From the NCBI GenBank assembly GCA_946558465.1, contig CAMNTM010000020.1, positions 1-58,226 on the forward strand: a stretch of 58,226 nt of DNA, given 5' to 3'. Below, one piece after another: positions 1 to 6,891 of the stretch. Below the pieces are notes generated by a model that had not been told where the DNA came from, did no database searches, and saw only the letters and a program-made list of their open reading frames with translations. Each line of letters opens with the position of its first letter. Position 1 is the stretch's first letter. Source of the DNA: an uncultured Lachnospiraceae bacterium (GTDB taxonomy: Bacteria > Bacillota > Clostridia > Lachnospirales > Lachnospiraceae). Made by a program: the position numbers and the translations under genes.

Positions 1-382
1 GGATAGCAACATCACTACGCAAAACAGCAGAAAGCATTGCAATTCCTTGTTCTGTGAATACAAAGGGCAGTTTCCTGCGTCCGCCATATCCATTATCTTC
101 CTCCAAACTTGAAGTCGCAATTTGCGACTTCAAGTTTTCATATTCCTCTTTCGTCAGTTGGAATCGGAATCTTTCTGGAAATCTTGAAATATTACGTTTT
201 GCCGCTTCATTTAATCGCTTTGTTTCTACTTGATACAGCATCGCTAAATCACTGTCTATCATAACCTGCTGGTTACGGATAACATATATCATGCTTTTTA
301 TATCGGACTCTGCTGATTCAATGCTTATTTCTTGGGTATCATTATTTGCCTTTGTCAGAGCTGTTTGTTCTGTATCAGCCAT
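1..382 (-). CDS. ORF6N-domain protein, partial (C-terminal part beyond the left edge)
   Basis: About 127 N-terminal residues are visible, translated by hand from an ATG at 382. After an acidic leader there is an ORF6N-type domain: VIRNQQVMIDSDLAMLYQV near residue 35, then RFPERFRFQLTKEEYENL, and a GGRRKLPFVFTEQGIAML block near residue 105. ORF6N proteins belong to the phage antirepressor group and are common on mobile elements. A diverged, 5'-truncated second copy lies at 1822-2541 and shows what the missing C-terminus would look like (a PLD-like domain). A 33-bp perfect palindrome (105-137) lies inside the coding sequence and a related one lies 55-85 bp upstream of the start, so self-binding is possible but inferred. 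Confidence 0.75.
   Translation of the reverse strand, partial: MADTEQTALTKANNDTQEISIESAESDIKSMIYVIRNQQVMIDSDLAMLYQVETKRLNEAAKRNISRFPERFRFQLTKEEYENLKSQIATSSLEEDNGYGGRRKLPFVFTEQGIAMLSAVLRSDVAI
105..137. repeat. 33-bp perfect palindrome inside the ORF6N gene
   Basis: Left arm 105-120 and right arm 122-137 are exact reverse complements around one central base; the core is TCGCAATTTGCGA. On the minus strand it encodes the NLKSQIATS stretch of the ORF6N domain. The same core recurs at 437-467 and 2511-2541, and in weaker form at 1792-1810. Confidence 0.85.
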
Positions 383-436
383 CTTTATCGCCCTTTCTAT
401 TTTGAAATACCAGATTGGAACCTCAAAACTATGAGT

Positions 437-467
437 AACTTGAAATCACAATTTGCGACTTCAAGTT
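437..467. promoter_or_regulatory. Imperfect palindrome upstream of the ORF6N gene (candidate operator)
   Basis: A 31-bp inverted repeat with two arm mismatches has the same right arm (TTGCGACTTCAAGTT) as the palindrome at 105-137. It sits 55-85 bp upstream of the ORF6N start codon at 382, where an operator or promoter would lie. Its function is inferred from position and repetition only. Confidence 0.4.
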
Positions 468-665
468 CCGCTGCTTCGCATATCCTTAAACTTGAAATTC
501 CAAATCGGAATACCGAGTTTTATGTACGCTTGTTGTTTGTTTTTACAGTATATCATACATTTTTCTATGAGGATAGCCATAATCTCGCTATCTTCGCAGA
601 AAAAGAGGACAAAACAATCTGTCTTTTAGAATTGCCTTATCCTCTATTTCCTTACAAATTTTTCG

Positions 666-1250
666 CTAATGTTTTGCCGCCATCTCTGGATTGGCAAGCA
701 GTTTCAGAAGTACTTCTTGGTCTGTATGCGATGCTGTTTCAGCCTTTGTTTCTTCCTGCACTTCCGCCGCAGCGGGAGCAGCTTTGCTTTGATAAAACTG
801 TTCTTCAAACCTCTGTACATTTATCCGTCTGTCGTCGTCTATGATATGCGAATATACATCAGCTACCATTTTAACCTGTGCGTGTCCAGAATCACCCTGC
901 ACGGATTTCATGTCGCCGCCGCCCCACTTCAGCTTATAAGTAATACTTAAATAGCGAAAGCTGTGAAAGACAACTAGCGTCAAGTCATTACCCTTAATAA
1001 GTTTTGCCAATGCCCGATTGATAACCTGCCCCTCGATGGATCTGCCGCAGGAAGAAGAAAATACAAGGTCGAAGTCCATATATTCTTCCCCGAACAGCTC
1101 CTTGAGGTTTTCTATGTCCTCATGCCTTTGCATAAGCATTTCCGCAACCGTCTTTGGCAGGAAAATCTTTCAGATGCTAGTCTTTGTCTTTGGCTCTTTC
1201 AGTACCAGAGCGGTATGAGTGCTTGCCACTGCAGGCGGGAACTTGAACAT
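666..1250 (-). pseudogene. Tyrosine recombinase (integrase) C-terminal remnant, copy A
   Basis: This is the catalytic half of a phage/ICE tyrosine integrase. Visible catalytic features are HSFR (the HxxR box), SGHAQ and the active-site tyrosine in VADVYSHI. The frame runs back to 1250 (FKFPPAVAS) but is broken by a TGA at 1170-1172, where copy B has CGA (Arg). The C-terminus is also shortened by a small deletion after NPEMAA compared with copy B. The N-terminal arm-binding and core-binding domains are absent. Copy A and copy B (2726-3330) are clearly homologous at nucleotide level, so the module was duplicated before both decayed. It is unlikely to be active. Confidence 0.85.
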
Positions 1251-1333
1251 AATCAGACATCACTATCATCAAATGCACGGGACTTATGTAACACCAAAAA
1301 AAGTTCTTTGAACGAGTAACTTTTGCCTTTTCA

Positions 1334-1413
1334 ATTAGCAGGATTTTTAGCACAATTTTTGCTCCGATTAGCAGGAAAGACATCTTGATTAGCAAAAACC
1401 ACTCCTGCTAATG
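1334..1413. repeat. TTAGCA repeat cluster, left copy
   Basis: ATTAGCAGG (1334), GATTAGCAGG (1366), GATTAGCAA (about 1387) and an inverted TGCTAAT (about 1406) lie within 80 bp, beside a tRNA remnant. The arrangement matches that at 5539-5710. Repeated short sites beside an attachment site are typical of integrase-arm or excisionase binding sites; that role is inferred. Confidence 0.5.
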
Positions 1414-1450
1414 ACATTGCTACGAGTTTAAATTTATTTAGAAAATGAAC

Positions 1451-1488
1451 ATCGCCGAAAACTTTGAAAAATCAATGTTTTCGGCGAT
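1451..1488 (-). terminator. Duplicated tRNA-type terminator hairpin, left copy
   Basis: The inverted repeat ATCGCCGAAAAC (1451-1462) / GTTTTCGGCGAT (1477-1488) lies just downstream, on the minus strand, of the tRNA 3'-half copy at 1497-1538. It is the same hairpin that follows the intact tRNA at 5749-5782, so it moved with the tRNA end. Confidence 0.6.
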
Positions 1489-1496
1489 GTTTTCAG

Positions 1497-1538
1497 CGTC
1501 GCTAAGAGGATTTGAACCTCCGACCTACCGCTTAGGAG
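1497..1538 (-). pseudogene. tRNA-Arg 3'-half remnant (att-like)
   Basis: This segment is identical in outline to the 3' half of the intact tRNA-Arg at 5793-5866: the anticodon-loop end, T arm and 3' acceptor strand. Identity stops at CTTAGGAG (1531-1538), which corresponds to the anticodon loop. This is what an integrative element leaves at one end after recombining inside a tRNA gene. Confidence 0.8.
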
Positions 1539-1711
1539 TAGAACCATTTGCTAGTAGGCAGCTCCCTCTTAGTGTTATCTAATCCCTTTATTTCCTTGCT
1601 TGTCACGGATTCAGAATGTTATCTCGTACCGACCTGTGACTGCTGATTTTAAGGCGTTTTAGATGCTCCTTTTAGCAGGCGATTAGCAAGGGGCTTGAAT
1701 TTAGGGAAATG
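1539..1711. other. Unassigned spacer between tRNA remnant and ORF6N remnant
   Basis: No coding frame with a family resemblance is visible on either strand. One further GATTAGCA-type site occurs near 1681. It is probably element-end DNA. Confidence 0.4.
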
Positions 1712-1791
1712 TTACGCTGTAAAGCCTTTCCCGATTAATACCTGCATTTCACAACTAATCCCAGAATAGTTTAAGCTGTTTGGATTTTCTA

Positions 1792-1810
1792 AGGTCGCAA
1801 ATTGCGGCCT
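1792..1810. repeat. Degenerate TCGCAA/TTGCGG palindrome after ORF6N copy B
   Basis: AGGTCGCAA-A-TTGCGGCCT has one arm mismatch and lies just past the stop codon of the ORF6N remnant at 1822. It shares the core of the palindromes at 105-137, 437-467 and 2511-2541. It could be a hairpin terminator or another copy of the same site. Confidence 0.4.
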
Positions 1811-1821
1811 CAAAGAGTTTC

Positions 1822-2541
1822 TCATTCCTCTGTTTCCAGTTCCAACCTTTGCAGGATGTCCTTGATGATGCCTGCATCTTGAATTAGATTGATTCCAAAA
1901 CACTTTTTTCCTGCATCTTTCAAAGACGCTCCTACATGATAGGCTATTGTTCGGTCAAGAATCAAAAACCTGTCATGGAATACTTTGGTATATTTTATCT
2001 TCAATGTCGGGTACTGTGCATTGAAATTCTTAACATCGGCTTTTGTTAGCTTCGTCTGTTTCTGCGTATAAATTGTAACTGCAATATCAGACTTTTTCTT
2101 TGAAAGCAGATTTAATGTCCCAACATCCACATATCCGTCAATCAGAGTGATTTCTTTCTCTGCTTTTTGAATTAGGCTTACTATCAGACTGAACACATCG
2201 TAAATCTGTCCGTCAAAAAATACCTTTTGGCTGGATTCCTCATGTTCGGATATGTACGCAAAAACTCTCTCAAAACGCTCGTCGGTTTCCGTCTGGTAAT
2301 TTATCTGGCGAACCTCCATTGCATTTAATCGCTCATACAGCAAAAAGGTATTTTCCATATACTTCCGCATCTCCACAAAAGTGTCCATAATTCTAATGCT
2401 TACTCGGATAGCAACATCACTACGCAAAATAGCAGAAAGCATTGCAATTCCTTGTTCTTTAAAAACAAATGGTAGTTTCCTACGCCCGCCATATCCATTA
2501 TCATACTCCAAGCTTGAAATCACAATTTGCGACTTCAAGTT
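1822..2541 (-). pseudogene. ORF6N / PLD-like protein, copy B, lacking its N-terminal third
   Basis: The frame keeps the end of the ORF6N domain (GGRRKLPFVFKEQGIAML), a linker with helical character, and a C-terminal domain with FHDRFLILD and YHVGASLKDAGKK, the HKD-like arrangement seen at the end of many ORF6N proteins. The first ~95 residues present in copy A (1-382) are missing: sequence jumps from the in-gene palindrome straight to what lies upstream of the gene in copy A. That is the product expected from deletion between the two palindromic repeats. An internal ATG at 2538 could still start a 238-residue protein, but no good ribosome-binding site is seen there. Confidence 0.75.
2511..2541. 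repeat. Hybrid palindrome at the deletion joint of ORF6N copy B
   Basis: Inverted repeat with arms AGCTTGAAATCACAA and TTGCGACTTCAAGTT. Sequence to its left matches the inside of the ORF6N gene and sequence to its right matches the region upstream of the gene, so it marks the recombination joint. Confidence 0.7.
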
Positions 2542-2725
2542 CTGCTGCTTCGTATATCCTTAAACTTGAAATTCTAAATCGGAATACCACGTTTTATGTA
2601 CGCCTATTGTTTGCTTTTACAGTATATCATACATTTTTCTACGGGGATAGCCATAATCTCGCCATCTCCGCAGAAAAAAAGGACAAAACAATCTGTCTTT
2701 CAGAATTGCCTTATCCTCTATCTCC

Positions 2726-3330
2726 TTACAAACTCTTTGCCAATGTTTTCAACAACGCCGCCATCTCTGGATTGGAAAGCAGTTTCAGAAGCATTTCTTG
2801 GTCTGTCTGCAATGCTGTTTCAGCCTTTGTTTCTTCCTGCACTTCCTCCGCATCGGGGGCAGCTTTGCTTTGATAAAACTGTTCTTCAAACCTCTGTGCA
2901 TTTATCCGTCTGTCATCGTCTATGATATGCGAGTAAACATCTGCTACCATCTTGACCTGTGCGTGTCCAGAATCGCCCTGCACGGATTTCAAGTCGCGCC
3001 GACCCACTTCAGCTTATAAGTGATGCTTGAATGGCGGAAGCTGTGAAAGACGACTGGCGGCAAATCATTATCCTTGATCAGTTTCGTCAATGCCCGATTG
3101 ATGACCTGCCCCTCGATGGGTCTGCCGCAGGAAGAAGCAAATACAAGGTTGAGGTCCATATATTCCTCCCCGAACAGCTCCTTGAGATTTTCTATGTCCT
3201 CATGCCTTTTCACAAGCATTTCCGCAACCGTCTTAGGCAGGGAAATTTTTCGGATGCTGGTCTTTGGCTTTGGCTCTTTCAGTACCAGATCGGTATAAGT
3301 GCTCGCCACCGCAGGCGGGAACTTGAACAT
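2726..3330 (-). pseudogene. Tyrosine recombinase (integrase) C-terminal remnant, copy B
   Basis: This is the same integrase segment as 666-1250. The upstream frame (3330 to about 3000) reads from FKFPPAVAS through HSFRHSSITYKLKW and then shifts; the downstream frame (about 3007 to 2726) carries SGHAQVKM, the VYSHI tyrosine region and an intact C-terminus ending LLKTLAKSL. Compared with copy A, one base is missing in the GC-rich stretch near 2990-3003. The sequence is cut at 3330-3332, where a LysR fragment begins. The N-terminal two thirds of the integrase are absent. Confidence 0.85.
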
Positions 3331-3332
3331 TA

Positions 3333-3620
3333 AGACTGCCTACCCTGCCGCAGTTTGAAACGCTGTTTCTTGCTCAGGATAAGCTCATGGCTGTGCTACC
3401 AGAAAACCATCCTCTGACAGATTGTGATGTTTTTCCTATGGATGCACTTTGCTGTGATCCTTTCCTTTTGCTTGAAAAGGATAAGAATATTGTTGTCTCC
3501 GACATTTTCAGAAATAATTATCTGGAACCAAATATAAGATTTACAACATGGGATGATTATGCCATTATGTCCATGGTTGAAGCGGGACTTGGTATCAGTA
3601 TTCTTCCAATGAATTTTTAA
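3333..3620 (+). pseudogene. LysR-family regulator fragment (effector-binding domain)
   Basis: An open frame begins at the integrase joint (RLPTLPQFETLFLAQDKL) and continues through MAVLPENHPL, FLLLEKDKN and VEAGLGISILP, the typical last third of a LysR-type effector-binding domain. The helix-turn-helix half is absent and the frame ends at 3620, short of the normal C-terminus. There is no start signal at the 5' side. It is a shard of a host-type metabolic regulator caught between element fragments. Confidence 0.7.
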
Positions 3621-4087
3621 TTTGACAATCTTTGAATCATTTTAAGTATCCGCCCCGCACTGCACCGTATAATTTCTTCCGATAATTTTCCTTGTTCATA
3701 GGCCTCACGGATATTTGCAGCATCTTTCTGATTTCCGGGCATAATGATATCATTTCCAGCAGCAACGCATTGCCATGGCACACTTCCATTTTCTGGAACA
3801 GTTGTATTCCAATCAGACATAATTACGCCTTCAAATCCCCATTCTTCACGTGCAATTATCGTACAAAGCTCTCTACTATTAGCCGCATGAACACCATTGA
3901 TTAAATTATAAGAAGACATCATAGCAATCGGCTTACCTTTCTTTACTGCAATTTCAAATCCACGCAGATAAATCTCTCTGAGAGCCCGCTCAGAAACACA
4001 AACATCCACCCCCATTCTATTATCCTCCTGATTATTGCAGACAAAATGTTTGATTGTTACACCACATCCTCTGTGACTCTGTACCCC
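3617..4087 (-). pseudogene. Glycoside hydrolase family 3 fragment (beta-glucosidase type)
   Basis: The frame reads GVQSHRGCGVTIKHFVCNNQE at its 5' end, then SERALREIYLRGFE, MMSSYNLINGVH and GVIMSDWN. The last is the conserved region holding the catalytic nucleophile aspartate (SDW) of GH3 enzymes. It ends at IQRLSN without the C-terminal domains. The 5' joint falls inside the parA remnant near 4087, and the 3' end abuts the LysR shard. LysR regulators commonly neighbour GH3 genes, so both shards may derive from one captured locus. Confidence 0.75.
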
Positions 4088-4764
4088 ATGGAGTGGGGTA
4101 TCTGTGTGTCGAATACTTTAATCCTCTGCCCGTAGGCACTTTTAACCGTTGCCGTGATTTCCTTAGAGATGTTCGTGCGTGGCATTACCATCGTCATAAG
4201 GATGCCGTCAATCCGCAGGTGTGGGTTGATTTGCCGTTTCACTTTAGACACGGAGCGAAGCAACAGCTCTAAGCCTTTGGCGGAAAGATAATGGGGCTGT
4301 GTCGGGATAACCACGCTGTCAGCAGCCGCAAGCGCATTGATTGTCAGCATACCCAAGCTCGGCATACAGTCCACGAGAACCGTGTCGTAATTCTTTTTTA
4401 CTTCATTGATGCAGGTTTTGAGTACGCTTTCACGGCTTATGGCGTTAATCAGCCTTACTTCCAATCCCGACAGTTCAATGTTGGACGGGAGCAGGTCAAC
4501 GCCCTCGTCATGGTGCAGGATGCTTTTGGAAACATCGACGGGTTTATCATCAATGATATCCTGCATGATGGTGGAGAGCGTGTCGGGCAAGTCGTCTGGT
4601 CGGCTGTAACCGAGCGACATGGTTAAATTTGCCTGTGCATCGGCATCAATCAGCAGTACCTTTTTGCCCTGCTGTGCCAGAGCCACGCCCAGATTGACCG
4701 CCGTGGTGGTTTTTCCAACGCCGCCTTTCTGGTTGGTTAAAGCGATTACTTTGCAATTTGACAT
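4057..4764 (-). pseudogene. Truncated ICE/plasmid-type ParA ATPase
   Basis: Start chosen at the ATG at 4764 (MSNCKVIALTNQKGGVGKTT), which has a GGAGG box upstream; a longer frame to 4806 lacks this. The deviant Walker A KGGVGKTT is near residue 12, the Walker A' aspartates are in LLIDADAQ, and Walker B is in VLVDCMPSLG. The protein should continue past DTQIPHS, but the frame runs into GH3-derived DNA at about 4087 and stops at 4057. The final ~20-30 residues of the family are therefore replaced. It is distinct from the chromosomal ParA at 9688-10449 and resembles element maintenance ATPases. Confidence 0.75.
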
Positions 4765-4832
4765 AGGGTGCGTCCTCCTTTCGCATAGATTTAGCCACTT
4801 TGTCAAGGTGGCTATGTAAAGGATTCATGGCA

Positions 4833-4878
4833 ATAAAAAAAGCCGACTGGCTGTTTCGTAAAACTACACCAATCGGCT
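4833..4878 (-). terminator. Intrinsic terminator between the 112-residue ORF and parA remnant
   Basis: The near-perfect hairpin AGCCGACTGG (4841-4850) / CCAATCGGCT (4869-4878) is followed on the minus strand by a run of Ts. It would end transcription of the two small ORFs at 4900-5422. Confidence 0.65.
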
Positions 4879-4899
4879 ATGTAAAAATCTATTCTGTTT

Positions 4900-5238
4900 T
4901 TATCTGCTCTTATATGATAAGGCTTTCCTTATTCTCTCTGTATCCCCTTTTTCTGGAAACAACACTGCCATAATATGAAACGCATCCATCAGTCCTGCAA
5001 TATACGCATGAGTGCCGTATTCAAAATCCTGCTTTTCCCTGCAATCTATAAGATGTTGGCAAACTTCCCTCTGTTTCTCCGTCAAATCAAGCTGGTTAAA
5101 GGCATCCTCCGCATATCCCTCATCCTTACTGTCTTTTTGATAACTGGCATCAGCCTGTAACAATTTTAATACGGATTCGTCTTTTAATTTCTCTACTGCT
5201 ATCTTCACCAGTTCTTTAAATTCCTTATCGCACATCAC
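4900..5238 (-). CDS. Small element-borne hypothetical protein (112 aa)
   Basis: Function not recognised. The product is acidic-to-neutral and mostly helical, with a conserved-looking core EKQREVCQHLIDCREKQ followed by YGTHAYIAGLMDAFHIMA. There is no membrane segment and no catalytic motif. Its start overlaps the end of the gene at 5225-5422 by 14 bp, so the two are translationally linked. Position between a ParA gene and an attachment site suggests an accessory gene of the integrative element. Confidence 0.55.
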   Translation of the reverse strand: MMCDKEFKELVKIAVEKLKDESVLKLLQADASYQKDSKDEGYAEDAFNQLDLTEKQREVCQHLIDCREKQDFEYGTHAYIAGLMDAFHIMAVLFPEKGDTERIRKALSYKSR

Positions 5239-5422
5239 TTCCTCCTGCCAGTTCTACTCTTAATTTTTTAATAGGTGCATGGATAACCTTAAAAATAAGT
5301 TCGTCAACGCAGTCTGTATATCTGCCCTGCTGTATGAGCTGATTCTTCAGCTCCACAAGGCTATGTAGCAAAATGCTCCGCTCCCCACTGTCTACATACA
5401 AATGATTTTTCTTTTCTCTCAT
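5225..5422 (-). CDS. Small element-borne hypothetical protein (65 aa)
   Basis: The ATG at 5422 is preferred over a GTG at 5431, because an AAAGGA box lies 11 bp before it. The product begins REKKNHLYVDSGER and is a short helical basic/acidic protein. I recognise it only as a type often seen on Lachnospiraceae integrative elements, near the ends. It is the first gene of a two-gene unit with 4900-5238, reading away from the TTAGCA repeats and the tRNA. Confidence 0.5.
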   Translation of the reverse strand: MREKKNHLYVDSGERSILLHSLVELKNQLIQQGRYTDCVDELIFKVIHAPIKKLRVELAGGSDVR

Positions 5423-5538
5423 ATATATCACCGTCCTTTTTTGATTTCATTATATAAGCAGATGTCACTATCATCAAATGTACGGGACTATGTAACACCA
5501 GAAAAAAGCTCTTTGAACGAGTAACTTTTGCCTTTTTA

Positions 5539-5710
5539 ATTAGCAGGATTTTTAGCACGATTTTTGCTCCGATTAGCAGGAAAGGCATTTTGATTAGCAA
5601 AAACCTCAAATTTCTTGCTAATCATTAGCAAGCTAATCGGTGACGATAATTAACAGTTCAATTTCTTTTTAGTCAAATCTGATTAGCAAAAACCGCTCCT
5701 GCTAATCGGA
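5539..5710. repeat. TTAGCA repeat cluster beside tRNA-Arg (candidate recombinase arm sites)
   Basis: At least seven copies of GATTAGCA/ATTAGCA or its reverse complement lie in 170 bp: 5539, 5571, 5592, an inverted pair at 5615-5631 (TTGCTAAT-C-ATTAGCAA), 5632, 5681 and 5701. None of this DNA is coding. The cluster sits between two element-type ORFs and the tRNA attachment site, as arm-type integrase or excisionase sites do. The nucleotide similarity with 1334-1413 includes flanking sequence, so the whole element end was duplicated. Confidence 0.6.
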
Positions 5711-5748
5711 CATTGCTACGAGTTCAAATTTATTCGGAAAATGAGAAA

Positions 5749-5782
5749 CGCCGAAAACCTTGAAAAATCAATGTTTTCGGCG
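5749..5782 (-). terminator. Terminator-like hairpin downstream of tRNA-Arg
   Basis: CGCCGAAAAC (5749-5758) / GTTTTCGGCG (5773-5782) lies 11 bp past the discriminator base of the tRNA on the minus strand. The T-run is weak. The same hairpin is present at 1451-1488. Confidence 0.6.
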
Positions 5783-5792
5783 ATGTTTTCAG

Positions 5793-5866
5793 CGTCGCTA
5801 AGAGGATTTGAACCTCCGACCTACCGCTTAGGAGGCGGTCGCTCTATCCAGCTGAGCTATAGCGAC
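5793..5866 (-). tRNA. tRNA-Arg (anticodon CCU)
   Basis: It folds as a standard cloverleaf: 7-bp acceptor stem GTCGCTA/TAGCGAC, D arm GCTC...GAGC, anticodon stem ACCGC/GCGGT with loop CTCCTAA giving anticodon CCU, and T arm GGAGG-TTCAAAT-CCTCT. The discriminator is G and CCA is not encoded. It decodes AGG. Partial copies at 1497-1538 (3' half) and 5940-5979 (5' half) show it has served repeatedly as an integration site. Confidence 0.95.
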
Positions 5867-5923
5867 AGTTACAAAATCTATATTTAGTTTTACTTGTTAC
5901 CTTTTTCTTTTTCCTCTTAGGCG

Positions 5924-5937
5924 AGTGTTATAACACT
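5924..5937. repeat. 14-bp perfect palindrome between tRNA and its 5'-half copy
   Basis: AGTGTTATAACACT is an exact palindrome inside the 73-bp spacer that separates the intact tRNA from the 5'-half remnant. It could be a recombinase or regulator site of the lost element. Confidence 0.35.
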
Positions 5938-5939
5938 TT

Positions 5940-5979
5940 CTTAGGAGGCGGTCGCTCTATCCAGCTGAGCTATAGCGAC
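5940..5979 (-). pseudogene. tRNA-Arg 5'-half remnant (att-like)
   Basis: Positions 5940-5980 match 5827-5867 of the intact tRNA region base for base (41 bp): 5' acceptor strand, D arm and anticodon arm up to the loop. Beyond CTTAGGAG the sequence is unrelated. It is the displaced 5' half left when an element supplied a new 5' half. Confidence 0.85.
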
Positions 5980-6013
5980 ATTTCTTTAATTATACTCCAT
6001 CATGATTGAATTG

Positions 6014-6889
6014 TCAAAAGTTTATTCTGCCCTGAAGCCACATATTTGCTTTAAATCTTCGGCCTATTCCCGGTTCTCCTACTACTTCTCTTACAGGTAC
6101 ACAGATATCAAATGTCAATTCATTAACCTCCAGCTTCATAATATAGATTTTTTCATTACTATATTCATTCGTTACAATATCCATTGCTAATATTTCTCCT
6201 AAAATACTATACCTGTCACACTCTACACCATAAGGCATAATATAGGTATCTACAATACTGAATACATCTTCTGTAACTAATCTTCTTGATACCTTAGAAT
6301 ATGTATCAATATCATCCAAAGTAAGACTCTCCATTGCTGCAGAATCTCCATTCTTTGCCGCAGTTAAAAGAGAAATCCTATTACGAGATTCTTCCTGTCT
6401 TTTCTTTTCCTGTATTTTATCCTTTTTTACAGGAAGAAGTATAGTTCCGGAATCGCACAAACCAGACAAGGTAACTGACGAGTAATTTACCTTGCCTGCA
6501 TTCAGCTGTCTCTCTTTTAAATATTCAATTGTATTCTGCAGATAAAATACAAGACTGATTCCTACCTTAATATCCTCACAGATTCCAAAATATGCTTCCT
6601 GGTCTTTTTTTCTTTCCACAAGAATTTCCGCATAAGAAGTTATTCCCGTTCCTATAAAAAACGGAAAATAGTACTCTTTCTCAAAATTCTCATTTACATC
6701 CATATCTCCACAGATAGATATTCCAATCCCTGGAGCATACTCCTTCTGATATTCGCAGAAATCAATTTCTTCTTCTATATAAACAAGTTCATGATGTGTA
6801 AAATGCTCTTCAACTTGTTTTATGATTTCATGTAATTCTCGTTTTGAATATACTTTTTTAAATCCAATAGCTTTTAGATAATGATGCAT
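6014..6889 (-). CDS. DUF3881 family protein
   Basis: A 291-residue soluble protein without signal peptide or membrane helices, which I recognise as the DUF3881 type known from Lachnospiraceae; its function is unknown. N-terminal half: MHHYLKAIGFKKV opening, then DFCEYQKEYAPGIGISICGD. A charged linker (KKDKIQEKKRQEESRNR) near residue 180 precedes a C-terminal half ending GRRFKANMWLQGRINF. It is the last gene of the run parA-parB-DUF4446-serS-DUF3881, 2 bp after serS, so it is almost certainly co-transcribed with serS. The gene ends 34 bp from the displaced tRNA half, so the element insertions stopped short of it. Confidence 0.75.
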   Translation of the reverse strand: MHHYLKAIGFKKVYSKRELHEIIKQVEEHFTHHELVYIEEEIDFCEYQKEYAPGIGISICGDMDVNENFEKEYYFPFFIGTGITSYAEILVERKKDQEAYFGICEDIKVGISLVFYLQNTIEYLKERQLNAGKVNYSSVTLSGLCDSGTILLPVKKDKIQEKKRQEESRNRISLLTAAKNGDSAAMESLTLDDIDTYSKVSRRLVTEDVFSIVDTYIMPYGVECDRYSILGEILAMDIVTNEYSNEKIYIMKLEVNELTFDICVPVREVVGEPGIGRRFKANMWLQGRINF

Positions 6890-6891
6890 GT

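Noticed and set aside
332-844. 170-codon plus-strand frame over the palindrome and integrase region
   Set aside because: It is antisense to the ORF6N start and integrase remnant, and its composition is Phe/Leu/Tyr-rich shadow sequence.
1177-1395. Open frame similar to another at 5361-5609 (both include FLLIGAKIVLKILLI), which might suggest a conserved small protein
   Set aside because: The similarity is at DNA level and covers the TTAGCA repeat cluster and tRNA-flanking DNA. Neither frame has a ribosome-binding site, and the frames diverge outside the repeat.
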